Source of the DNA: Mycolicibacterium sp.
Lineage (GTDB): Bacteria; Actinomycetota; Actinomycetes; Mycobacteriales; Mycobacteriaceae
DNA: 64,000 nt
Reading direction: 5' to 3'
Assembly: GCF_016462545.1 (NCBI RefSeq)
Contig: NZ_JAEMTA010000022.1
Location: 16,231 to 80,230, forward strand
Shown here: piece after piece, positions 51,503 through 59,522 of the stretch
Position numbering within the stretch: position 1 is the stretch's first letter
Layout: every line of letters starts with the position of its first letter
Translations under genes and position numbers: made by a program
The notes under the pieces: model-generated
The model's database searches: none
What the model saw: the letters and a program-made list of their open reading frames with translations, nothing else
Told to the model about the DNA's origin: nothing

Positions 51503-53302
51503 ATGGCTTCAGTGAGCTACGACACGATCATTCGACACGGCCGCTGGTTCGATGGCACGGGGGCGGCATCCGCCGTGCGCAACGTCGGAATTCGCGACGG
51601 CCACGTGGTGGCGATCTCGGCCGACGAGCTCGACGCGGATGACTGCCCACAGGTCATCGACGCCGCCGGGCACTGGGTGTTGCCGGGACTGCTGGACATT
51701 CACACCCACTACGACGTCGAGGTCCTCAACGGCCCGGCACTGGCGGAATCCCTGCGCCATGGCGTGACGACCGTGATGCTCGGCTCGTGCTCCCTGTCGA
51801 CGATCCACGTCGACGGCACCCAGGCGGGTGACCTGTTCGGCCGCGTCGAGGCGATTCCCCGCGAACACGTCATCGCCGCGGTGGACGGCCGCAAGACCTG
51901 GCGGACGTGTGAGGAGTACGTCGACGCACTGGAGCGGCTGCCTCTCGGCCCCAATCTGGCGGCGTTCATCGGACACTCCGACATGCGGACGGCCGTCATG
52001 GGACTCGATCGGGCGACGCAGGCCTCGGAACGTCCCAGCCGCAGTGAACAGGCCGAGATGGAGCGCATGCTCGCCGAGGCGCTGCAGGCCGGCTTCGTGG
52101 GCATGTCGTCGATGCAACTGCTCTTCGACAAGTTGGACGGCGATGTCTGCCGTTCCCGCACGCTGCCCTCGACCTACGCCAAGGCGCGGGAGCAACGCAG
52201 GCTGAAGTCGTTGTTGCGCAAGGCGGGACGTGTGCTTCAATCCGGCCCGAACATCGAGAACCCCGTGAATCTGGGGTCGCAGGTGGTGCAGTCTCTCGGC
52301 CTCTTCCGCAACCCGCTCAAGACCAGTCTGCTGTCGGCCGCGGACGTCAAGTCCAACCCGTACGCGATCACGCTGATGGGTCCCGTCGCCCGGTTGATCA
52401 ATCGCCTCGGCGGAAACTTCCGCTGGCAGCATCTGCCCGTGCCGTTCGAGGTCTACGCCGACGGCATCGACCTGGTGATCTTCGAGGAGTTCGGGGCGGG
52501 TGCTGCGGCTCTGCACCTGCGCGACGAGGTCGAGCGCAACGAGATGATCCGCGACGAGGAGTACCGCCGCCGCTTCCGCAAGGAATACGAGAGCAAGTTC
52601 GGAGTGCGGGTGTGGCATCGCGACTTCTTCGACGCCGACATCGTCGATTGCCCCGATGCCGGCGTGATCGGGAAGTCCTTCGGCCAGGTCGGCGTCGACC
52701 GTGGCGGCATCCATCCGGTCGACGCCTTCCTCGATCTGGTGCTCGAACACGGCACGGCCCTGCGATGGCGCACCACCATCTCCAACCACCGCCCCGAGGT
52801 GCTGAAGAAGCTCGCCCGCGACCCCGGCGTCCAGATGGGCTTCTCCGATGCGGGCGCGCATCTGCGCAACATGGCGTTCTACAACATGGGTCTTCGCCTG
52901 CTGCGCCACGTGCGAGATGCAGAGGCGGCGGGAAGGCCCTTCATGACCATCGAGCAGGCGGTCCACCGACTGACCGGCGAGCTGGCCGACTGGTACCGCC
53001 TCGACGCGGGGCACCTTCGCATCGGTGACCGTGCCGACGTCGTGGTCATCAACCCCGAACGCCTCGACGAACGCCTCGACGCCTACGCCGAGGACGTCGT
53101 CGCGCAGTACGGCGGACTCTCGAGGATGGTCAATCGCAACACCGAGACGGTCAAAGCGGTCCTCGTCGGCGGCCGCGCGGTGTTCCTCGACGGCGAGGCC
53201 ACCGAGCTGGTCGGACGCCGGCGCACGGGACGCTTCCTTCGCGCCGCGCACGAGTCACCCGCCATTCCCACGCAGAGAGATGAGATGTCAAGTGTCGGTT
53301 GA
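51503..53302 (+). CDS. Amidohydrolase, N-acyl-D-amino-acid deacylase-like
   Basis: 599 aa metal-dependent hydrolase. The first metal motif is LLDIHTHYDVEV (H-x-H) and GFSDAGAHLRNMAF bears the catalytic Asp. A beta-sandwich composed of N- and C-terminal segments (RHGRWFDG, VLVGGRAVF) flanks a TIM barrel, as in D-aminoacylase. Start at ATG 51503; in-frame ATG at 51470 is possible. The stop overlaps the following SnoaL-like gene by 11 bp. In mycobacteria this family is multi-copy and substrates are unknown. Confidence 0.82.
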   Translation: MASVSYDTIIRHGRWFDGTGAASAVRNVGIRDGHVVAISADELDADDCPQVIDAAGHWVLPGLLDIHTHYDVEVLNGPALAESLRHGVTTVMLGSCSLSTIHVDGTQAGDLFGRVEAIPREHVIAAVDGRKTWRTCEEYVDALERLPLGPNLAAFIGHSDMRTAVMGLDRATQASERPSRSEQAEMERMLAEALQAGFVGMSSMQLLFDKLDGDVCRSRTLPSTYAKAREQRRLKSLLRKAGRVLQSGPNIENPVNLGSQVVQSLGLFRNPLKTSLLSAADVKSNPYAITLMGPVARLINRLGGNFRWQHLPVPFEVYADGIDLVIFEEFGAGAAALHLRDEVERNEMIRDEEYRRRFRKEYESKFGVRVWHRDFFDADIVDCPDAGVIGKSFGQVGVDRGGIHPVDAFLDLVLEHGTALRWRTTISNHRPEVLKKLARDPGVQMGFSDAGAHLRNMAFYNMGLRLLRHVRDAEAAGRPFMTIEQAVHRLTGELADWYRLDAGHLRIGDRADVVVINPERLDERLDAYAEDVVAQYGGLSRMVNRNTETVKAVLVGGRAVFLDGEATELVGRRRTGRFLRAAHESPAIPTQRDEMSSVG

Positions 53303-53735
53303 GGATACGGTTCTCGGTATGTGGGCCGCACTTTCGGCACGGGATTGGGAGGCGCTGAAGTCGTTCCTGTCCGACGACTGCATCTACCTCGACATGCCGG
53401 TGGGTCCGGCGGCGGCGGCCAAGGGGCCGGAGGACATCGTCAAACGGCTGAAGATCGGCCTCGAACCGCTGGCCTCCTACGAGAACTTCACGGGCCTACT
53501 GGTTTCCGACGGTGCCAATGCCATGTACGAGCACCACGAGGAATGGCATTGGCAGACCGGCGAATCCGCGGTGCTGCAGTTCGTCACCGTGCACCGGGTG
53601 GAGAACGGCAAGATCTCGCTGTGGAAGGACTACTGGGACATGGGCGCCCTGGCCAACCACGCTCCCCCGTCGTGGCTGGAGGACTTCGCCAATGCCGACA
53701 TGTCCTGGATCTACGACGCGACCGGCGTGGTCTGA
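53292..53735 (+). CDS. SnoaL/NTF2-like protein, limonene-epoxide-hydrolase-like
   Basis: 147 aa NTF2-like cone: VEDTVLGMWAALSARDWEALKSFL, DDCIYLDMPVGPAAAAKG and VTVHRVENGKISLWKDYWDMG. The VENGKISLWKDYWD phrase resembles limonene-1,2-epoxide hydrolase-like proteins with Asp/Arg/Asp chemistry, but I cannot confirm the triad. GTG start overlapping the amidohydrolase by 11 bp, so translation is coupled. It completes the operon SDR-amidohydrolase-NTF2, facing glnA3. Confidence 0.78.
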   Translation: MSVEDTVLGMWAALSARDWEALKSFLSDDCIYLDMPVGPAAAAKGPEDIVKRLKIGLEPLASYENFTGLLVSDGANAMYEHHEEWHWQTGESAVLQFVTVHRVENGKISLWKDYWDMGALANHAPPSWLEDFANADMSWIYDATGVV

Positions 53736-53745
53736 CGTAGCGCTG

Positions 53746-55107
53746 CTAGACGCTCCAGGACATCCGGAACTTCTCCGCGAGTTCGTCGGGGCCGAGGTCG
53801 CCGAAGTTGTCGTGCTCGTAGCGGCGCACCGCCACGATCGCGTCCACCGCGGAATCGCCGAGAATGCCTCGCAGCAGCGCTGATTGGGACAAGGCGTCGA
53901 TGACCGCCGGCTGACTGTCGGGCAACAGCGCGATGCCTGCCGCGGCGAGTTCCTGATCGGTGAGCGTCGCGGGATCGACGCTGGTCTCGGCAGGAAGGGG
54001 TAGCTCGCGTTCGATGCCGTCCAGCGCCAGGCCGAGGATCGCGGCCGTCGCGAAGTATGGATTGGCCGACGGATCGACCACCTTGACCTCGACATTGGCA
54101 CCGTAGGGATTGCTCGGCCCGCCTTCGAGGAAGCGGACGGCCGCCTCCCGATTCTCGGTCCCCCAGCACACCCGCGCACCGGACCAGCTGCTGGGCTGAA
54201 GGCGCAGACCCGACAGGATCGACCCGCACAGGACACCCTGCGCCTCGGCGAGCCCGGCCAGCACGCCGGCGATCGCGGCGGCGCCCGCAGGTCTGGTGCC
54301 GTGCGCACCGGTGCCGCCGGAGAACAATGACACGCCGTCGTGGCTCAACGAAAAGTGTTGGTGTGCACCGGATCCCACGCTACCGGCAAATGGCACCGGC
54401 GATAGGCTCACCCTCAGGCCGTGGCGGCGGGCGACGCGCCCGACGATGATCCTCGTCAACACCAGTTGATCGGCAGCCGCGACGGGAGACCGGGGCGCCA
54501 GTGAGATCTCGAACTGGTTCGCGCCGTATTCGGGGTGCAACTGTTCGATGGCGACCCCGGCCGTCGCCGCCGCCTCCGTCAGGTCCTTGACGAAGCCCTC
54601 GAACTCGAGGACACCGGCCAGTCCGTACTGAGCCCACAGGTGCGAGGGCAACCGACTGCCGTCCGGTGCGACGAGGACGAACTCCATCTCGTGGCCGACG
54701 AGTGCATCCAGGCCGGCTGCGGCGAGCCGTTCCTCCACGCGCACCAACGTGCCCCTGCTGCAGAACGGATCGGGTGAGCCGTCCTGGTTGAAGAACGACC
54801 CGGGAGCCCAGGCCAGACCGTCACCGAGGTTGGTCAACGAGTCTAGGTCGATGCGGATCCGTCGATCACCGACGACGCCGATGTCGCCACCGACGACGAC
54901 GCCGGCCTGGTCGATCGCGAAGACGTGCCACACGGGGCTGGCGCCCAAACCGGGATCGGCGAAGGCCGCCATCCTGGCCAGCGACACGGTCTTGGCGTGG
55001 ATCAGTCCGGCCGGGTTGACCACCGTGCCGATCATGGTGGTGACACCGTCGGATTCGAGCGATGCGATGGCGGCCGCGGCCAGTGGTCTTCCCGACATGG
55101 CACCCAT
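53746..55107 (-). CDS. glnA3: GlnA3, glutamine synthetase-like gamma-glutamylpolyamine synthetase
   Basis: 453 aa. Phrases such as VIGTVVNPAGL-like TMIGTVVNPAG, VGHEMEFVLV, HPEYGANQFEISLAP, GSGAHQHFSLS and VEVKVVDPSANPYFA match my memory of mycobacterial GlnA3 (Rv1878). GS catalytic elements (Glu metal ligands, GSGAHQH) are kept. Related Streptomyces and M. tuberculosis GlnA3 enzymes gamma-glutamylate polyamines, notably spermine, rather than ammonia. Start ATG 55107 or 55098. It follows the CMD-family gene by 41 bp, probably in one transcript. Confidence 0.9.
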   Translation of the reverse strand: MGAMSGRPLAAAAIASLESDGVTTMIGTVVNPAGLIHAKTVSLARMAAFADPGLGASPVWHVFAIDQAGVVVGGDIGVVGDRRIRIDLDSLTNLGDGLAWAPGSFFNQDGSPDPFCSRGTLVRVEERLAAAGLDALVGHEMEFVLVAPDGSRLPSHLWAQYGLAGVLEFEGFVKDLTEAAATAGVAIEQLHPEYGANQFEISLAPRSPVAAADQLVLTRIIVGRVARRHGLRVSLSPVPFAGSVGSGAHQHFSLSHDGVSLFSGGTGAHGTRPAGAAAIAGVLAGLAEAQGVLCGSILSGLRLQPSSWSGARVCWGTENREAAVRFLEGGPSNPYGANVEVKVVDPSANPYFATAAILGLALDGIERELPLPAETSVDPATLTDQELAAAGIALLPDSQPAVIDALSQSALLRGILGDSAVDAIVAVRRYEHDNFGDLGPDELAEKFRMSWSV

Positions 55108-55148
55108 TCTGCACGCGGGACGCGGCGATGTGGCTGTGGCGTCGCGGT

Positions 55149-55631
55149 TTACAGCGTGATCTTGCAGGCCTGGCCGATGTCCAGCGTCCGCAACATGCGG
55201 CCCATCCCGAGCCACATCGCGCACGACAGGGCGAGATCGGTCAGGAGCTCGGGGCTGAACTGCTGGTTGCAGCGGTCCCAGAACTCTTCGTCGTCGCGCA
55301 GTCCGGTGTGATCGCTGGCGAATCGTGCGGCGAACTCGGCGGCGACACGCTCCTGCGGGCTGTACCCCGGCCAGGTCTGCCACTCGGCGGCGTGGTCGTA
55401 GAGGTCCTCGTCGACCCCGGCGGCGATCCCCTCCGAGTCACGGGTGTTCTGGCAGACCACGCATTCGTTGTCGAGCGCGATCACCATGCGGGCCAGTTCG
55501 CGAACGCGCATCGGCAGCCGGTTCTTGGTGTAGACCGCGTTGGTGAACTTGGCCATCGCGGTGCCGATGTCGGGCGACTTCATCACCCATGCTGCGGCGT
55601 CATCGTCGGCGAACGGCCCAATTCGACTCAT
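55149..55631 (-). CDS. Carboxymuconolactone decarboxylase (CMD)-family protein
   Basis: 160 aa helical protein. RELARMVIALDNECVVCQNT carries the CxxC of CMD/AhpD proteins, but the proton-relay His of AhpD (CxxCxxxH) is Arg here. The C-terminal half has a second conserved region LALSCAMWLGMGRMLRTLD. Function may be a peroxidase-like, redox or decarboxylase role; unassigned. An exact KstR-type palindrome lies 30 bp before its start, in the gap after the MFS gene, giving it and possibly glnA3 a sterol-responsive promoter. Confidence 0.8.
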   Translation of the reverse strand: MSRIGPFADDDAAAWVMKSPDIGTAMAKFTNAVYTKNRLPMRVRELARMVIALDNECVVCQNTRDSEGIAAGVDEDLYDHAAEWQTWPGYSPQERVAAEFAARFASDHTGLRDDEEFWDRCNQQFSPELLTDLALSCAMWLGMGRMLRTLDIGQACKITL

Positions 55632-55661
55632 GGCCGAATCGTACGCGCGCGGGAGCGATTC

Positions 55662-55675
55662 TGGAACACGTTCTA
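55662..55675. promoter_or_regulatory. KstR-type operator (exact TnnAACnnGTTnnA match)
   Basis: TGGAACACGTTCTA fits all fixed positions of the consensus. It lies in the short gap between the MFS gene's stop (55695) and the CMD-family start (55631), so the latter has its own regulated promoter. Confidence 0.72.
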
Positions 55676-55694
55676 GTTCTGCACGGCGGTCACG

Positions 55695-57746
55695 TCAGCG
55701 CGCGGCGGCGAGCTCCGTACGGTCGTCGGTCCAGTCCCGCTGCACCAGCATGCGATGGGCGATGCGCTCGAGGGCGGCGTCGACCTGCACTCGGTCCGGT
55801 CGGCCTTCGAAGCTGGATGACTGCGCCAGCTTGTCGACGATGCGTCCGACGATCGCCGCGGACAGCGTGTTCACCTGGCTGACGCCGGTTTGCGTGAGCC
55901 ACAGCCGCCCGTCGGTGTTGAGGGCGAATCCGTTGCGCACCACGGTGTCGAAGGTGGGTTGGAGCACTTCGAACGGCACCCGCAGTCGCTCTCCGATCTC
56001 CGTGATCGTCGCCGAGCCGAACACCTGGTTCTGCCGGTAGATCTGCAGCAGCGCCCACAGTTGCGGCACGGGCAGCTCACAGCCCGGTCCCCCGGCGAGG
56101 TTCCGAAGCCGGATCTCCGGTGAGTCCCTGAACATCCGACCGACCGCGACCTCGAGGATCTTCTCGGGTGAATCGGCGCTGGGCATCCCGAAACCCTCGC
56201 CGAGGTCGGTCGCCGAGACCGCGTCCATCTCCCGCAGGGGAACTTCCTTGAGGAACAACGCGACGACGAAGCCGACGATCGCCACCGGCACGGCGCACAG
56301 GAAGACGGTGCCGAGCGAATCGGCGTAGGCGTCGATGATCGGGGTCGCCATCGCGGGTGCGAGCTGATGCAGTGCCTGCGGAGACTCGGCCGCCTGGGCG
56401 GGCGCTCCGCTGGCGATCAATGCGGGCCCGAGCCTGCCTGCGAGGAAGTTCGCGAACAGCGACCCGAAGATGGCGGCGCCAAAGGAACTCCCGATCGTCC
56501 GGAAGAACGTGACCCCCGAGGTCGCCACGCCGAGGTCCTCGAAGCTCGACGTGTTCTGCACGACCAGGACGAGCACCTGCATGCACAACCCGATGCCGGT
56601 GCCGAGGACGAACAGGTACGCCGACTGCTGCCAGGTGGGCGTCGACTGGTCCATCCCGGAGAGCAGGAAGAAGGCGATTGCCATGATCGCCGTGCCCGCG
56701 ACCGGGAAGATCTTGTACCGGCCGGTGCGCCCGACGATCGATCCGCTGCTGATGGACGTGATCAGCAGACCGGCGACCATCGGCAGCGTGCGCAGCCCCG
56801 ATTCGGTGGCGGAGACTCCATCGACGAACTGCATGAACGTGGGCATGAACGTCAATGCGCCGAGCATCGCGAAGCCCACGATGAAGCCGAGGATGCAGCA
56901 GACCGTGAAGACCGGGCTGGCGAACAGGCGGATCGGCAGGATCGGCTCGTCGGCTCGCAACTCCACCCAGACGAACGCGGCGATCGCGGCTGCGGAGGCC
57001 GCGAACAGGCCGATGATGACCGGCGAGGTCCAGGCGTACTCGCCGCCACCCCAACTGGTCGCCAGGGTCAGCCCCGATGCTCCGAGACCGACGAAGAGGA
57101 TGCCCGCATAGTCGATGACGGGCTTGGCCGCCCGCGCCAGGGACGGGATCGCGGCGATGCTCACGACGAGGACGACGATGGCGACCGGCACGTTGATCCA
57201 GAACGCCCACCGCCAGGAGAGGTTGTCGGTGAAGAAACCGCCGAGCAGCGGTCCGATCACCGTCGTGACGCCGAAGACCGCCCCGAGCGCGCCCTGATAG
57301 CGGCCACGGTCGCGGAGCGGGATGACCTCGCCGATCACGGCCATCGAGGTCACCATGATCGCGCCGCCGCCGATGCCCTGAAGAGCGCGCGACGCCACCA
57401 GCATGGTCATCGAGCCGGCCAACCCACACAGGATCGACCCGGCGAGGAAGAACAGGATCGCCGCCTGGAACACGGTCTTGCGACCGAACAGGTCACCGAG
57501 CTTGCCGACGATCGCCGTGACGATCGTCGAGGCCAGCAGATAGCTGGTGACGACCCACGACTGGTGGCCGGCACCGCCGAGGTCGGCGACCACCGTCGGC
57601 AGCGCGGTGGCCACGATCGTCTGATCCAGAGCGGCCAGCAGCATGCCGAGCAAGACGCCGACGAAGATGAAGTTCCGCCGCTGCGGACTGATCAGCGCAT
57701 TGGCGGATTCTGGATCCGCGGTGTGGGTCCCCGAGGGACTGGTCAT
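55695..57746 (-). CDS. DHA2-type MFS drug exporter with C-terminal winged-helix-like tail
   Basis: 683 aa. Fourteen predicted helices (about 27-525), with motif A GKLGDLFGRKTVFQAAIL and the D1 LDQTIVATALPTVV of EmrB/QacA-type proton-driven exporters. A long cytosolic tail (about 535-683) includes VPQLWALLQIYRQNQVFGSA and VRNGFALNTDGRLWLTQTG, a winged-helix-like arrangement. Total length agrees with Rv1877 (687 aa), which lies between bfrA and glnA3 in M. tuberculosis as I recall. Substrate unknown. Confidence 0.88.
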   Translation of the reverse strand: MTSPSGTHTADPESANALISPQRRNFIFVGVLLGMLLAALDQTIVATALPTVVADLGGAGHQSWVVTSYLLASTIVTAIVGKLGDLFGRKTVFQAAILFFLAGSILCGLAGSMTMLVASRALQGIGGGAIMVTSMAVIGEVIPLRDRGRYQGALGAVFGVTTVIGPLLGGFFTDNLSWRWAFWINVPVAIVVLVVSIAAIPSLARAAKPVIDYAGILFVGLGASGLTLATSWGGGEYAWTSPVIIGLFAASAAAIAAFVWVELRADEPILPIRLFASPVFTVCCILGFIVGFAMLGALTFMPTFMQFVDGVSATESGLRTLPMVAGLLITSISSGSIVGRTGRYKIFPVAGTAIMAIAFFLLSGMDQSTPTWQQSAYLFVLGTGIGLCMQVLVLVVQNTSSFEDLGVATSGVTFFRTIGSSFGAAIFGSLFANFLAGRLGPALIASGAPAQAAESPQALHQLAPAMATPIIDAYADSLGTVFLCAVPVAIVGFVVALFLKEVPLREMDAVSATDLGEGFGMPSADSPEKILEVAVGRMFRDSPEIRLRNLAGGPGCELPVPQLWALLQIYRQNQVFGSATITEIGERLRVPFEVLQPTFDTVVRNGFALNTDGRLWLTQTGVSQVNTLSAAIVGRIVDKLAQSSSFEGRPDRVQVDAALERIAHRMLVQRDWTDDRTELAAAR

Positions 57747-57797
57747 GACCTGCCTCCAAAAGTGTCCGGGCGCGTGGTGCCGCCCAAGACCTTGTCG

Positions 57798-57812
57798 TTT
57801 AGACAGGCTAAA
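57798..57812. promoter_or_regulatory. Palindrome upstream of the MFS gene
   Basis: TTTAG-ACAGG-CTAAA, a perfect 5-bp inverted repeat with five-base spacer, 52 bp before the MFS start in the bfr-MFS gap. A possible operator of an unlinked repressor; an IdeR assignment is not supported because only about half of the 19-bp consensus matches. Confidence 0.4.
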
Positions 57813-57830
57813 GAGTTACGTGTGTGCGTC

Positions 57831-58310
57831 CTACTGTGGCGGGCGCGACACGCACTGCGCGGAGTAGAGCTGCTCGCCGAGCTTGTCCATCAACTCGAGC
57901 TGCGTCTCGAGGTAGTCGATGTGGTGCTCTTCGTCGGCGAGGATGCCCTCGAGCAGGCTGGCGCTGGTGGCGTCCTCCTTGGCTCGACACATGACGACGC
58001 CGGGCTTGAGCCGGGCCAACACCTCGTACTCGATCGCCAGGTCTGCCTCGAACTGTTCACGCAACGTCTGCCCGACCCTCAGCGAGAACAGCCGCTGGTA
58101 GTTCGGAAGGCCGTCGAGCAGGAGGATCCTGTCGGTGATGGCCTCCGCGTGGGTCATCTCCTCGAACGCCTCTTTGCGCGTGTGCGTGGCGAGCTCGGTG
58201 AATCCCCAGTTCTCCTGCATCTTGGAGTGCAGGAAGTACTGATTGATCGCGGTCAACTCACTCGTCAACTGCTCGTTGAGGAGTTTGAGGACGTCGGCAT
58301 CGCCTTGCAT
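57831..58310 (-). CDS. bfr: Bacterioferritin (BfrA)
   Basis: 159 aa, 24-mer haem-containing iron store. Ferroxidase ligands appear at E18 (TSELTA), E51/H54 (EMTHAE), E94, E127 and H130; the haem-binding Met is M52. MQGDADVLKLLNEQLTSEL and the end YSAQCVSRPP agree closely with mycobacterial BfrA. It is divergent from bfd across a 249-bp region carrying an IdeR-like box, so both are expected to respond to iron, and its MFS neighbour lies 84 bp downstream. Confidence 0.95.
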   Translation of the reverse strand: MQGDADVLKLLNEQLTSELTAINQYFLHSKMQENWGFTELATHTRKEAFEEMTHAEAITDRILLLDGLPNYQRLFSLRVGQTLREQFEADLAIEYEVLARLKPGVVMCRAKEDATSASLLEGILADEEHHIDYLETQLELMDKLGEQLYSAQCVSRPPQ

Positions 58311-58490
58311 TGATTGGCTCCTATGAACACCGGGTGGGCTGGTCGGGTGTCAGTGTCGGGCTGAGACCCGTCCTGCGCGGGTTCGCCCCCAATCTAGTGC
58401 AACGGGCCTGCGCGAGTGACGGATCAGCGGGTCGCCTCGGCGTGTTCTGGACCCCGTTGCAGAACGCGCCTATGGACTGGCTGACCTAAC

Positions 58491-58509
58491 TAAGGTTAGA
58501 CTTCACTAA
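58491..58509. promoter_or_regulatory. IdeR-like iron box upstream of bfd
   Basis: TAAGGTTAGACTTCACTAA matches the 19-bp IdeR consensus at 14 positions by hand count. It lies 50 bp before the bfd start and in the divergent bfr promoter region. Confidence 0.6.
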
Positions 58510-58559
58510 CCTGCTGGCCGCGCTCTCGGAGCGCTCGGAGACGAAGGCGGAATTCACTG

Positions 58560-58751
58560 ATGTTCGTCTGCCTGTGCACGGGAGTGACGAGCAAGGCCGT
58601 GACGGATCTGGTGGCGTCGGGAGCATCGACGTCGAGGCAGATTGCCGACGCGTGTGGGGCCGGCCTCGACTGTGGGCGCTGCCGCCGCACCCTGCGCGCG
58701 ATCATCGCGGCCTCGGCCGTCGAGAAGTGCCCGGTGCACGCCGCCGGTTAG
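58560..58751 (+). CDS. bfd: Bacterioferritin-associated ferredoxin
   Basis: 63 aa [2Fe-2S] protein with C4, C6 (FVCLCTG) and C38, C41 (CGRCRR) in Bfd spacing; C32 is extra. Bfd reduces the haem of bacterioferritin so that stored Fe3+ is released. It is divergent from bfr, which fits the role, and lies behind an IdeR-like box, implying induction on iron limitation. Its end overlaps the convergent enoyl-CoA hydratase gene by 4 bp. Confidence 0.93.
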   Translation: MFVCLCTGVTSKAVTDLVASGASTSRQIADACGAGLDCGRCRRTLRAIIAASAVEKCPVHAAG

Positions 58752-59506
58752 CCGTCGCGCCGATCGGCGAACGCTGCGAGCGCGTCGGCGTTGGCCGCTC
58801 CCCCGAGCAGCTCGGCGAACTTGGCGTACTCGCGCGCAGCGGCTGCCGTGATCCCCGACCGGGTCGGCTCGACCATCGTCTGCTTGACGGCGATCAAGCT
58901 CGGAATGGGCCGGGACGCAAGGATTTCCGCGTGCCGACCGGCTTCGGCGAGAAGGTTCTCCGGTTGGCAGACCTTCCAGACGAAACCCATCCGCAGCGCC
59001 TCGTCGGCGTCGATCCACTCCGAGGACAACAGCATCCAGGCGGCGTTCTGCCGTCCGACGAGCTGCGGCAGCAGATAGGACGACGCGGCTTCGGGCGCGA
59101 CGCCGAGGCTGGTGAACGGGCACTTCAGCCGCGCGGTCGAGGACATGAAGACCAGATCGGCGTAGCCCAGGATCGTCGCACCGATGCCCACGCCGAGCCC
59201 GTTGACGGCCAGGATCAGCGGTTTCCGCAGATCGGTGAGCGTTTCGATCATGCCGGGAAACCCGTACTGCCCGGACTGAAATTCCGGGTCGGTGATGCGC
59301 GCCTGCATCTCGACCAGATCGTTGCCCGCGCTGAACGCGCGGCCTGCGCCGGTCATCACGACGACCGCCACCGCGGGGTCCTCGTCAGCCGCGCGCAACG
59401 CGATGGTCGTCGCGTCGTACAGCGCCTCATTGAACGCGTTGAGCGCCTCGGGACGGTTGAGGGTCAGGGTTCGCACGCCGTTGGCGTCATCGATCTCTAC
59501 CAGCAC
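58748..59506 (-). CDS. Enoyl-CoA hydratase/isomerase family protein
   Basis: 252 aa crotonase-fold enzyme. Oxyanion-hole regions AFSAGNDLVEM and VNGLGVGIGATIL; the second catalytic Glu is supplied by LGVAPEAASSY, whereas the first catalytic position near GVGIGA is not Glu (G-I-G-A instead of the usual G-x-x-E), so it may be an isomerase or hydratase with one acid. Usual length is 250-260 aa. It lies between the bfd and the Rv1875-like genes, an insertion compared with M. tuberculosis order as I recall. Confidence 0.85.
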   Translation of the reverse strand: MLVEIDDANGVRTLTLNRPEALNAFNEALYDATTIALRAADEDPAVAVVVMTGAGRAFSAGNDLVEMQARITDPEFQSGQYGFPGMIETLTDLRKPLILAVNGLGVGIGATILGYADLVFMSSTARLKCPFTSLGVAPEAASSYLLPQLVGRQNAAWMLLSSEWIDADEALRMGFVWKVCQPENLLAEAGRHAEILASRPIPSLIAVKQTMVEPTRSGITAAAAREYAKFAELLGGAANADALAAFADRRDG

Positions 59507-59522
59507 GGCAGCAGCGTATGCG

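Noticed and set aside
51509..53251. 580-aa minus-strand frame antisense to the amidohydrolase
   Set aside because: Shadow of a metal-hydrolase gene whose HTHYD and GFSDAGAH motifs are on the plus strand.
57791..57818. IdeR box upstream of the MFS gene
   Set aside because: Only about 10 of 19 positions match the consensus, so it is listed only as a palindrome.
56367..58313. 648-aa plus-strand frame antisense to MFS and bfr
   Set aside because: Extremely Arg/Asp/Gln-rich composition typical of antisense frames in GC-rich genes; the minus strand has complete families.
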